NCBI GenBank assembly: GCA_029573235.1
Contig: JAKQGX010000028.1
Span: 1-52,484 of the forward strand
Origin: Bacteroidota bacterium
GTDB lineage: Bacteria; Bacteroidota; Bacteroidia; Chitinophagales; Chitinophagaceae
DNA length: 52,484 nt
Direction: 5' to 3'
The position numbers and the translations under genes are program-made. Shown piece by piece: positions 1 to 7,240 of the stretch. Under the pieces are notes generated by a model. It was not told the DNA's origin and did not search any database. It worked only from the letters and a program-made list of their open reading frames with translations. The number at the start of each line of letters is the position of its first letter. The first letter of the stretch is position 1.

Positions 1-208
1 GACACAAGGGCACCAGAGCATCAGCTTGTTTGTAGTGAAAAACCGCTGGGGACAACAAGTGTATGAAGGGCTGAGCGACCGTTGGGGATGGGATGGCACC
101 TTTGCCGGAGTGGCACAAGATATGGGTGTTTATTTCTACTACATCAAATACAAATGCACCGATGGCAAATACTACGAAGAAAAAGGAGAAGTGATGCTGG
201 TGCGATAA
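1..208 (+). CDS. T9SS type B sorting domain protein, C-terminal fragment (partial at 5' end)
   Basis: Only the last 68 codons are present, reading in frame from base 2 to the TAA at 206-208; the gene runs off the left edge. The residues match the gliding-motility-associated C-terminal domain (CHU_C, T9SS type B): NRWGQQVYEG, then WDGTF, then DMGVYFYYIKY, and a final GEVMLVR. In this family the domain directs an exported, usually large and repeat-rich, protein through the type IX secretion system. The function of the missing N-terminal part cannot be judged. The same 60 C-terminal residues are encoded at the other end of the window on the opposite strand with two synonymous base differences, so the genome has at least two such genes. 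Confidence 0.9.
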   Translation, partial: TQGHQSISLFVVKNRWGQQVYEGLSDRWGWDGTFAGVAQDMGVYFYYIKYKCTDGKYYEEKGEVMLVR

Positions 209-230
209 GAAATAAGAGAATGAGAAAAAA
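1..230. repeat. Left copy of 230-bp terminal inverted repeat
   Basis: Bases 1-230 are the reverse complement of 52255-52484 except at two positions: 142 (C here, T in the other copy, TAC/TAT Tyr) and 166 (C here, T there, GGC/GGT Gly). Identity covers the end of the sorting-domain gene, its stop codon and 22 bases beyond it, then stops abruptly. The outermost 141 bases are identical. Confidence 0.97.
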
Positions 231-236
231 AGTAGC

Positions 237-264
237 AGAGGCTGACCCCAAAGGGCAGCCTCTC
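237..264 (+). terminator. Hairpin after the T9SS type B gene
   Basis: An 8-bp stem AGAGGCTG (237-244) pairs with CAGCCTCT (256-263). It lies 29 bases after the stop codon. The T-run that follows is weak (CATTGTTTA), so this is a plausible but not strong intrinsic terminator. It lies outside the repeat, so the two copies of the gene have different terminators. Confidence 0.5.
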
Positions 265-369
265 ATTGTTTATATTGTACCCATGTTTGATTAGCAGTAA
301 CAGGAATAATATTCATTAGAGAATAAGCGACCATACATTGTATAGAAAGATATACCACCAAAAGCAACA

Positions 370-1017
370 CTACCAAACCTTGCTTCGTTCTTTTGCGCTT
401 GCGGCAATCTTAGCATTGCAAAATTCTTGAAAAGAAACAATGTCAATTGTTGCGTGACGAATATTCCATTGTAATAATCGGTTATCTACACAGTCGATAG
501 TGAGAATCCCATATCGAAGAATTACTTGTTGCACCTCGTACCAATGCAATGACAGGGAGCCATAAGATGTTGGCACAAGGATACTTTGCTCGTTAAAACG
601 TACTATGCGACCGGATGAAGCGGACTCCCAAAATATAGCAAGCAATAAGATGAGTGCAATAATACCAAACATTGCTGCAGGATAATGAACATCTAAACGC
701 CAAGCTAATAGAGAGAAGGTGCCGAAAATTAAAAATTCAATAATCCGTATCACACGATTGGCATTTTGCCTACTGAACCAATTGTTTTTAAAAATCAACA
801 GACATAACAAAATAACTCCTAAGCATGAGGTAACTATACCACCAACTTTTAATAAATAAAAATAGGAGAATTTGTCTGCAGCCGTTTTAGAAAACATGAC
901 GTACAATATCACTTCCATGATTCCCGTTATGATGAGTAAAAAGCAAGCAACAATATGCAAAAGCAATATGTAGCTTCGTTTGCCACGGGCATCCTCAATA
1001 GGTATTTCAAATTGCAT
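370..1017 (-). CDS. Membrane protein of unknown function with C-terminal cytosolic domain
   Basis: This encodes about 215 residues. The N-terminal two thirds hold four hydrophobic segments (starting near residues 18, 54, 87 and 112 of the chosen start), typical of a four-helix inner-membrane protein. The last 75 residues are soluble, with alternating hydrophobic residues (around RIVRFNEQSILVPTSYGSLS), and resemble the small PH-like domains that follow such membrane segments in other bacterial proteins; that resemblance is an inference. The ATG at 1017 is chosen over one at 1041 because a clear -7 promoter element (1022-1029) lies between them. It is divergent from the outer-membrane protein at 1073. 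No function can be assigned. Confidence 0.75.
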   Translation of the reverse strand: MQFEIPIEDARGKRSYILLLHIVACFLLIITGIMEVILYVMFSKTAADKFSYFYLLKVGGIVTSCLGVILLCLLIFKNNWFSRQNANRVIRIIEFLIFGTFSLLAWRLDVHYPAAMFGIIALILLLAIFWESASSGRIVRFNEQSILVPTSYGSLSLHWYEVQQVILRYGILTIDCVDNRLLQWNIRHATIDIVSFQEFCNAKIAASAKERSKVW

Positions 1018-1021
1018 GGCG

Positions 1022-1029
1022 CAAAGGTA
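1022..1029 (-). promoter_or_regulatory. -7 promoter element of the 370-1017 gene
   Basis: The minus strand reads TACCTTTG, a perfect TAnnTTTG. Its last base is only 5 nt before the ATG, so the predicted transcript starts at or beside the start codon (leaderless). No clear -33 element is seen. Confidence 0.6.
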
Positions 1030-1035
1030 AGTTTG
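1028..1035 (+). promoter_or_regulatory. -7 promoter element of the 1073-1864 gene
   Basis: TAAGTTTG matches TAnnTTTG, with TTTC at 1005-1008 as a possible -33 element (19-bp spacer). It shares two bases with the divergent -7 element at 1022-1029. The predicted leader is about 33 nt. Confidence 0.55.
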
Positions 1036-1072
1036 TAACACACTATATACTCCTAAAAATATAAACTCTATT

Positions 1073-1864
1073 ATGACTACTAAATTTCAAACCATTGCTC
1101 TACTTCTTATGTTGTTATTGTGCGACTTACCAATTGCCTATGCACAAAAGCATTGGGATTGCCCTAAGCCGCACAAGCAACAATCCTTTCGAATACCCAC
1201 AATAAAAAATGATCTATTAGTGCATGTAGGGTTTGCGTATCCTTTTGCATATAAAATTGGAGGATACTTTGATAAGGATATTATGAAGACAGCTAATGGA
1301 TTGGGAGGCAGCATTGGCATACAAGATTATCACAGGCTCACAGAACAAATCCTAATAAATGGAGGTATCACATTTTCTATCGTTCAACATGGTTTTCGAT
1401 TCAATTATGGCGAAGAAGGCTCCAATGGGTTCGTAGAAGAACTTATGACAAATGGTTTACTGCGCCTATCTTTAGGATTGTCATATCGACTCAGCCCGAG
1501 TTGGCAAATAGATGTGGTACCGGAAGCCGTTTACAATACCAACCTGTCCTACAGCTATAAAACCGGGGTATATAGCTCTAATAATAACGGAACGGTAAAT
1601 GGTACATCAATCGTTGACATAGTAGAACCTAATTCCAATTGGTTGATGGGTGCAAAAGCCTCCTTAAACTATTCATTCACCAAAAGATTTGCGTTGGGTA
1701 TATTTAGTACGATAGATTTTGCGCCGTCTGTCATCCAAAAAGGCAGTTATACCATTATGCAAAATGGAATTGAAAACTCGTACACTTTTGATCGACAACC
1801 CTATTTAATAAACCTTGGTATAAGCATGGGATATAAAATCTGGACTAAAGGAGAAGGGATATAA
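1073..1864 (+). CDS. Outer-membrane beta-barrel-like protein, unknown function
   Basis: This encodes 263 residues. A signal peptide (MTTKF then a hydrophobic run ending in IAYAQ) precedes a mature part rich in aromatic and alternating polar/hydrophobic residues. It contains repeated short strands such as LRLSLGLSYRLSPSWQIDVVPE and ends in a strand NLGISMGYKIW. This pattern is typical of the porin-like or PorT-like barrels common in Bacteroidota. No specific family motif is recognised. It is followed 50 bp later by the DinB-like gene on the same strand, and may be cotranscribed with it. Confidence 0.7.
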   Translation: MTTKFQTIALLLMLLLCDLPIAYAQKHWDCPKPHKQQSFRIPTIKNDLLVHVGFAYPFAYKIGGYFDKDIMKTANGLGGSIGIQDYHRLTEQILINGGITFSIVQHGFRFNYGEEGSNGFVEELMTNGLLRLSLGLSYRLSPSWQIDVVPEAVYNTNLSYSYKTGVYSSNNNGTVNGTSIVDIVEPNSNWLMGAKASLNYSFTKRFALGIFSTIDFAPSVIQKGSYTIMQNGIENSYTFDRQPYLINLGISMGYKIWTKGEGI

Positions 1865-1914
1865 TGTGAAATTTTGAAGATAAAAAATATCAACCCAACA
1901 TAAAACAACAACAA

Positions 1915-2358
1915 ATGAAATCATTTTTTAAAGAGATGTTCGAATACCATCATCACTTCAATCAGCAATTGGCGGACACCCTCAGCAATTATCCAAATAA
2001 TACAAATGAGAAGGCTGTAATACTATTCAACCATCTTTTGAATGCGCATCATATTTGGAATGCACGAATAGCTTGCCAACCTTCTAAGCGTGGCGTTTGG
2101 GAGCTAATGGATTCGAAAGACCTTAAAGCTTTTGACAAGAACAATTACGAGCAAACAATTGATTTGCTTGACCGCAATGAACTTAGCAAAATGATTCAAT
2201 ACACCACTTCTAACGGTCAATCTTTTACAAATAGTGTTCAAGATATTTTATTCCATATCATCAACCATTCCACATACCATAGGGGGCAAATAGCTACTTC
2301 TATGAAACAGGAAGGGATGACCCCAATTGTTTCGGATTATATTTTTTACAAACGATAA
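1915..2358 (+). CDS. DinB/YfiT-like four-helix metal-binding protein
   Basis: This encodes 147 residues, the usual length for the DinB superfamily. The expected metal-ligand histidines are visible: one in the second helix (HLLNAHHIW, residues 40-48) and a pair four residues apart late in the protein (HIINHSTYHRGQI, His118 and His122). Members are helical-bundle proteins. Some are thiol transferases that use bacillithiol or similar cofactors, but many have no known substrate, so no reaction is assigned. The gene lies 50 bp after the outer-membrane protein and converges on the ketosynthase operon. Confidence 0.85.
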   Translation: MKSFFKEMFEYHHHFNQQLADTLSNYPNNTNEKAVILFNHLLNAHHIWNARIACQPSKRGVWELMDSKDLKAFDKNNYEQTIDLLDRNELSKMIQYTTSNGQSFTNSVQDILFHIINHSTYHRGQIATSMKQEGMTPIVSDYIFYKR

Positions 2359-2411
2359 AAAGAAAAAGGAATTGTAAAGTTCAAATTGCTGAAGTCCCTT
2401 TCCGCAAAACA

Positions 2412-3485
2412 TTACGCCGGTTCTTGTAATAACAAGACGGATGCCGTGTTTAATGGGTAGTGATTTAGAATGAGTATGTTCCGATAATGAGTAGCAGTGC
2501 CTTGTTGAAGTAGTGTATTCTTTGGTATTCTTTGGTTGTTGAACAGTTGTATGGAAAGCCAGATAGCAAAGCTGGTAGCTGTTGGGTATTCACCGGTAAG
2601 GTGTTTGAATGCCAGCAACGATGTGTTGGCTGACAAGCAATCTAATGCATTTGAATACAGCGACTCAAAACGACTATCGCCACTATTGCCCATAATTACA
2701 ACGTCAATTTCATCCCAAGTCACTCCATGCTCTTGCAGTAACTGTATCGCTTCTTGTGCAATAATTTCACTTGTTGGTTGTTGCAACATCTTAATGCCTT
2801 TTAAGATTGCTATTGCCTTTGTCGCACGATTAGCAAGCACGAAGAAGGCAGCTCCTTCCCCCCCAATAGTGCCGGGTGTATCGTTGTGTTTCAGAATCTC
2901 GTTACTGGGTATGGACTCTTTTTTCCAGTAGTCTATTTTGTTTTTTACAACAAAGTAATCATCCGTCATCTCATCAAATGTACCTACTAACACAGTTGCA
3001 GCTTCCGAAGTCTCTTGCAAAAAAAGTTGGGCATCCAGCAAAGACATTTCTGTTGACAATCCCCTGTTGACATAAGTCTGGTTGTATCCGGTGCTTTGGG
3101 TTTGCAATGAAATCCAACCATTCACAGAGTTGTATGTTGATTGAATAAAGAAGGTCGGATTGAGTGCCTCTTCTCGTAAGGCTATCATATCTTTCAGGAA
3201 ACGCTCAGTGTCGGTCATGGAGCCCAATCCGGTACCGGTAATAATGGCATCAGGAGTCTTGATACCCGCGTCTGATAGAGCTTTCATGCCACAGCTAATA
3301 CCTCGTTTTATCAATCGGCTCATTCTCCTTATGGCTACAGGATTGATGTAAGAACGATAGTCAGGTTCCTTTACAAATAATTTTAGGTTGTCGGAAGTAA
3401 TTAAGGTTTCGTAAATACCATCACCATCAAATGTGTTTTGTGGAGAGATAGCTGAGGCCGACAGTATGTAAACAGGGGTCATCAT
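2412..3485 (-). CDS. Ketosynthase-like protein without catalytic Cys (chain-length-factor type)
   Basis: This encodes 357 residues with a thiolase/ketosynthase-like fold and is the last gene of the ACP-KS-KS-like operon. Where active ketosynthases carry TACSSA, it has TYVNRGLSTEMSLLDA (residues 137-152) and no cysteine. The NAHGT region is replaced by IMGNSGDSRFES, and the GH motif by LTGEY, so all three catalytic residues appear lost. This pattern is that of a chain-length factor that dimerises with the active synthase, as in type II polyketide, aryl-polyene and flexirubin pathways. Two ATG codons stand together; the first overlaps the end of the KS gene by 4 bp, which suggests translational coupling. 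The product is unknown. Confidence 0.85.
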   Translation of the reverse strand: MMTPVYILSASAISPQNTFDGDGIYETLITSDNLKLFVKEPDYRSYINPVAIRRMSRLIKRGISCGMKALSDAGIKTPDAIITGTGLGSMTDTERFLKDMIALREEALNPTFFIQSTYNSVNGWISLQTQSTGYNQTYVNRGLSTEMSLLDAQLFLQETSEAATVLVGTFDEMTDDYFVVKNKIDYWKKESIPSNEILKHNDTPGTIGGEGAAFFVLANRATKAIAILKGIKMLQQPTSEIIAQEAIQLLQEHGVTWDEIDVVIMGNSGDSRFESLYSNALDCLSANTSLLAFKHLTGEYPTATSFAIWLSIQLFNNQRIPKNTLLQQGTATHYRNILILNHYPLNTASVLLLQEPA

Positions 3486-4687
3486 GCCTTGCTAAAGATT
3501 AATGAAACATTATTACCCCCAAATCCAAATGAGTTGCTAAGTACGTGCTGTATGTTTTGATGCGTCATCAATGAAGTTACCGGTGCTATATTCAACTCTT
3601 GCATGGGGGTGCTATAATTGAGGTTCGGAAAGATACAATTCCCGTTTAATGCCATAATACTGAAGATGGCTTCCACGGCTCCGGCTGCTGCTAATGTATG
3701 TCCTGTGAAAGGTTTCGTAGAACTAAAAGGTACGTTGGCACCAAACAATTTTTCGATGGCACGACCTTCTGCTGCGTCGTTGTTAATAGTGGCAGTGCCA
3801 TGCGCATTGATATAACCAATGGCTTCGGTTGTCAGGTTTGCCTTTTTCAAAGCACCTGTCATAGCGCGTAGTGCGCCGGCACCATCCGGAGAAGGTGCAG
3901 TGGGATGATAGGCATCGTTGGTATTGTTATAACCACTAAATCTTGCTAAAATAGTTGTGCCTCGTTTTATGGCATCGGCTTCTTTTTCGAGCATTAAGAA
4001 GGCTGCACCTTCTCCCAGGTTTAATCCGTTGCGGTGCTCATCAAATGGTTTGCACGCTTCTCTATCTACATTTTTCAGGGATAAAAAACCGTTTACTGTA
4101 AACCGGCTTAGAGCATCACAACCTCCACAGATAGCCTTGTCCACTAGCCCTTGTGTTATCATACGTGCTCCAACTATCAATGCATTTGAAGCAGAGGAAC
4201 AAGCAGTGCTAATGGTTGCCGTAAATGGGTTCAGCCCAAAATGAGTAGTTACATCTTTGGTGCTGGCAGCACAATCAAGCGTATCTATATAACGCACGAA
4301 ATCGCCTTGAGTCTCATCCGCAATAAAATGCAAATACATATCTTCCACACTACACATACCCCCTACAGTATTCGCATTGATAAACGCCAGCTTCTCTTTA
4401 CGCAAAGCTGCTATATCCAAAGATGCAAGCAATTCTTCAATTGCCAACATGGCTAATAATCCCGTTCTAGTGTACGAAACGGTAGTTGATGATATGCTAA
4501 GCTTATCCGCTAAATCTTCATTGGAGAGGCAGACTTCGCCGATGAGCAAATCTTGATGAAGGGTATTTAGAAACTGAGGCTGTCGCAAACCTGATAGCCC
4601 GTTTTTTAGTGCTTCGGCATTGCTTTTATATCCTATTCCCAGTGCAGAAACAATACCTGCCGATGTAATGACAATATTGTCTCTCAT
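3482..4687 (-). CDS. Beta-ketoacyl-[ACP] synthase, FabF-like
   Basis: This encodes 401 residues, the normal length of a KAS I/II condensing enzyme. The catalytic set is intact: Cys163 in STACSSA, His296 in INAHGTAT, and Lys325 and His330 in STKPFTGHTLAAAGA. It would condense malonyl-ACP with an acyl-ACP. It lies 12 bp after the ACP gene and overlaps the inactive partner by 4 bp, so the three products very probably act together. The Cys-deficient partner argues for a secondary-metabolite or specialised lipid pathway rather than housekeeping fatty-acid synthesis. The housekeeping fabF is not in the window, so a housekeeping role is not strictly excluded. Confidence 0.92.
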   Translation of the reverse strand: MRDNIVITSAGIVSALGIGYKSNAEALKNGLSGLRQPQFLNTLHQDLLIGEVCLSNEDLADKLSISSTTVSYTRTGLLAMLAIEELLASLDIAALRKEKLAFINANTVGGMCSVEDMYLHFIADETQGDFVRYIDTLDCAASTKDVTTHFGLNPFTATISTACSSASNALIVGARMITQGLVDKAICGGCDALSRFTVNGFLSLKNVDREACKPFDEHRNGLNLGEGAAFLMLEKEADAIKRGTTILARFSGYNNTNDAYHPTAPSPDGAGALRAMTGALKKANLTTEAIGYINAHGTATINNDAAEGRAIEKLFGANVPFSSTKPFTGHTLAAAGAVEAIFSIMALNGNCIFPNLNYSTPMQELNIAPVTSLMTHQNIQHVLSNSFGFGGNNVSLIFSKA

Positions 4688-4699
4688 ACAAAATACAAA

Positions 4700-4957
4700 C
4701 TAGGCTTTCTTGTGTTCCTGAATGTATTCAGCCATCGACTGAACAGACGATAATACTTTACGACCTTCACGGGCGTCTTCTATTTTTATTCCGTAGTTGC
4801 GTTCAAGGAGTACCATTAATTCTAAAGAATCGATACTGTCTAATCCCAATCCTTCACCAAATAAAGGGGCGTTATCATCAATATCTTCGGGCTTCATGCC
4901 TTGAAGGTTGAGGGATTCGATAATTTGTTGTTTGAGGGCTTGTTTTAAGTCTTCCAT
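4700..4957 (-). CDS. Acyl carrier protein (specialised, KS-linked)
   Basis: This encodes 85 residues. The phosphopantetheine attachment site is Ser41 in GLGLDSIDSLELM, within an acidic four-helix ACP sequence. It is the first gene of the operon ACP-KS-KS-like, with a -7 element at 4980-4987. The C-terminus (EGRKVLSSVQSMAEYIQEHKKA) differs from that of standard AcpP. A phosphopantetheinyl transferase gene, needed to make the holo form, lies at 40848-41492, but nothing links the two except being in the same window. Confidence 0.93.
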   Translation of the reverse strand: MEDLKQALKQQIIESLNLQGMKPEDIDDNAPLFGEGLGLDSIDSLELMVLLERNYGIKIEDAREGRKVLSSVQSMAEYIQEHKKA

Positions 4958-4979
4958 GTAATTAATAAAAACTAATTCG

Positions 4980-4987
4980 CAAATGTA
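4980..4987 (-). promoter_or_regulatory. -7 promoter element of the ACP-KS operon
   Basis: The minus strand reads TACATTTG, a perfect TAnnTTTG, 22 nt before the ACP ATG. The predicted leader is about 18 nt. No -33 element at the normal distance is obvious. Confidence 0.55.
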
Positions 4988-5086
4988 GTTAATAACTTCA
5001 ATAATATATATCCGCTGTGACGTATCATTTTTGTCTTCTCTTTATCAAGAGCATTGTTGAATAGCTTGTATTCAGGCGTGTGAGTA

Positions 5087-6124
5087 TTAATGAATGTTCT
5101 TGCTATTCATTGCTTGTTGAAATTTTTTAGCATTCATCATATGGGTAGCATAATCTTTGGCAAAGGAATGACTGCCGCTGAAATCATCTTTTGCACAAAA
5201 ATATAAGTAGTCCGTTTGGGTGCCTTTTAATACTGCGTCAATTGTTATTGAAGAAGGCGTGCAAATAGGTCCGGGAGGAAGCCCTGTTGTATAATACGTA
5301 TTGTAAGGTGAAGGGATATTAGTATGTATAGAGGTAATTCGCTTGATGCTAAAGTCGCCAAAGGCAAAGCGTGCAGTAGGATCTGCTTGTAGTTTCATGC
5401 CTTTGTGTAAACGATTCAAGTACACACTTGCAATGGTGTCTTTTTCTTTATTGTCGTTCGTTTCTTCTTCTACAATTGACGCCAATATTACAGTTTGCAC
5501 CGGCGACAACCCTATATTGCTGGCTTTTTTCTTTCTGCTTTCGTTCCAAAATTTAGTATAGTTGTCTGCAATTTTAATAAAGACTTTATCGGCAGATGTT
5601 GTCCACCACAACTCATAGGTATCCGGCAAGATGGCTGCCATTACTGTAGTACTATCTAGCCCATACTGTGAGAGCAATGAGGTGTTGGATAGTGATGCCA
5701 TTAATTGTGCCGAATCGGCTTCTAAGTTTTTGCTGGCAAAGCGAATAAAATCTGGCAGGGTGCGCAGTTTGGGGACAATAAGTTGCACCGGGCTTTGTCT
5801 TCCGGATCGCAACATTCGAATCATTTGATAATTGCTCATTCCTTGGGTCAGCTTATACTTTCCGGGCAATACACGAGATGGGTATCCAGTTGCTTTTGCT
5901 AGTAAGTCAAAACTCCATCGGTTTGAAATGAATCCGTTTTTTTGCAAGCTATCAAGCACCTGTTTGTATTTTGATCCTGTGGGGATGTATAAGAAGTTTC
6001 CGTTTTTCAATGACCCGGTATTACTGCCCATAATAAAGTAAGAAGTTGCCAATACAAGACCTAATATGAGTAGTAGTAGCTTCGATCGGTTTGAATGAAG
6101 GAAGTTATTTGAATGGTTCTTCAT
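5087..6124 (-). CDS. mltG: Endolytic murein transglycosylase MltG
   Basis: This encodes 345 residues. One N-terminal membrane helix (KLLLLILGLVLATSYFIMG) anchors a periplasmic YceG-type domain. Family signatures are visible: FLYIPTGSKYKQVLDSL (LysM-like part), ILASIVEEET with the catalytic Glu, LQADPTARFAFGD, NTYYTTGLPPGPICTPS, and the final YLYFCAKDDFSGSHSFAKDYATH. MltG cleaves nascent glycan strands at the membrane and is thought to end their elongation. The ATG at 6124 is preferred: an upstream in-frame TTG (6160) is preceded and overlapped by TAnnTTTG-like sequence (TAACATTG/TAATATTG). It is a single gene between the ACP operon and a T9SS cargo gene. Confidence 0.93.
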   Translation of the reverse strand: MKNHSNNFLHSNRSKLLLLILGLVLATSYFIMGSNTGSLKNGNFLYIPTGSKYKQVLDSLQKNGFISNRWSFDLLAKATGYPSRVLPGKYKLTQGMSNYQMIRMLRSGRQSPVQLIVPKLRTLPDFIRFASKNLEADSAQLMASLSNTSLLSQYGLDSTTVMAAILPDTYELWWTTSADKVFIKIADNYTKFWNESRKKKASNIGLSPVQTVILASIVEEETNDNKEKDTIASVYLNRLHKGMKLQADPTARFAFGDFSIKRITSIHTNIPSPYNTYYTTGLPPGPICTPSSITIDAVLKGTQTDYLYFCAKDDFSGSHSFAKDYATHMMNAKKFQQAMNSKNIH

Positions 6125-6285
6125 AAAGAAAATAGCGCTCCTTCGAGCAATATTATTCAATGTTACAAAAAAATAAGAATGCCTTGAGACAAATTATATC
6201 TGTGATTGTGCAACCTAATGCAACAAGTAGTGCTGTCGGGAGGCTATCATTAGTGTTACATTTTTTTGTTTGAGACTTGGTATAA

Positions 6286-6315
6286 AAGAAAAAAACTTGG
6301 CGAAAACTCACCAAG
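6286..6315 (-). terminator. Intrinsic terminator of the T9SS type A cargo gene
   Basis: On the minus strand CTTGGTGA (6315-6308) pairs with TCGCCAAG (6303-6296, one G-U pair), followed by seven T residues. It lies 42 bases after the stop codon. Confidence 0.75.
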
Positions 6316-6357
6316 CTTTTTCAAAAAAACAATTATCTATTTGTGCTATTCGTGCTG

Positions 6358-7071
6358 TTATTGATGGGTAAATTTACGAGTAGCAACTACTTTACCTTGT
6401 GTGTTATACATTCTTAAGAAATAAATACCTGCAGGCAATTCTTCGATATCCAATTTTGCACTGTTGGCACCCACTTTATAGATGCTCACCATCTTGCCAA
6501 TGAGATTGTAAACGCCAATGTTTTTTATGCCTAATTTAGCATCATACAACACGTTTACGGCACTTTTAGCAGGATTCGGGAAAATGGTAATGTCATCTTC
6601 AGAAATGATAGTATTTACACCGGAAGTTCCATTTTTCGTAGCAATCAGCGTAACAACTTTGGTGTAATTATCGTCAAGGTTTTTTATTTCATTACGTACC
6701 CAAAGATAGCTGCCATTAGCCGCCGAAGCATCAATGTTTACAGACATATAATGACCGGCAACTGTATTTGCTGCAAAAGGTGCATACACGTGCGGATCGC
6801 CACTTACTACGTCCGGAGTGCCCCAACAAGTGAAGTTGTCGCATACGCCTACAAAATCCCAACCGGTGGGAATTGTACTCATGGCAATATTTCTCCACTG
6901 CAGGTTACGCAAGGTGTCACCAGAAGTATTGGTAATGTTATTAGAGACTTTTAAATCTGCACCACCACTAGGATAGTTGTGAACAGCCGTATCATTGGGC
7001 ATGGTAAAACTTTGCCCGAAGCACATACCAAATCCAAACAATGTAAATACACTAAGTAAAATCTTCTTCAT
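6358..7071 (-). CDS. Small secreted protein with T9SS type A sorting domain
   Basis: This encodes 237 residues starting at the ATG at 7071, which places a signal peptide (MKKILLSVFTLFGFGMCFGQ) at the N-terminus. The middle of about 130 residues resembles an immunoglobulin-like or beta-sandwich module (NNITNTSGDTLRNLQWR) and has no known function. The last 75 residues are a Por secretion tail: ITIFPNPAKSAVNV, GVYNLIGKMV, LPAGIYFLRM and a C-terminal KFTHQ. It should be exported by the T9SS and then cleaved or anchored by PorU, which is encoded about 17 kb away. Two Cys in the middle (VCDNFTCWG) may form a disulfide. Confidence 0.88.
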   Translation of the reverse strand: MKKILLSVFTLFGFGMCFGQSFTMPNDTAVHNYPSGGADLKVSNNITNTSGDTLRNLQWRNIAMSTIPTGWDFVGVCDNFTCWGTPDVVSGDPHVYAPFAANTVAGHYMSVNIDASAANGSYLWVRNEIKNLDDNYTKVVTLIATKNGTSGVNTIISEDDITIFPNPAKSAVNVLYDAKLGIKNIGVYNLIGKMVSIYKVGANSAKLDIEELPAGIYFLRMYNTQGKVVATRKFTHQ

Positions 7072-7240
7072 ATTTTCAACTTTTCTATAATGCAAAGTAA
7101 AAAAACATTTTGCGTTTACCAAAATAAAATAGCCATAATTTTTGTTAATTGAACATGGCGTTGTTCGAGGCAATATTAGCCCCCTCTTTTGTTATATTTT
7201 CGTAACATTGTCCAATCTGAAATTAGCCATTTGCTAAACT

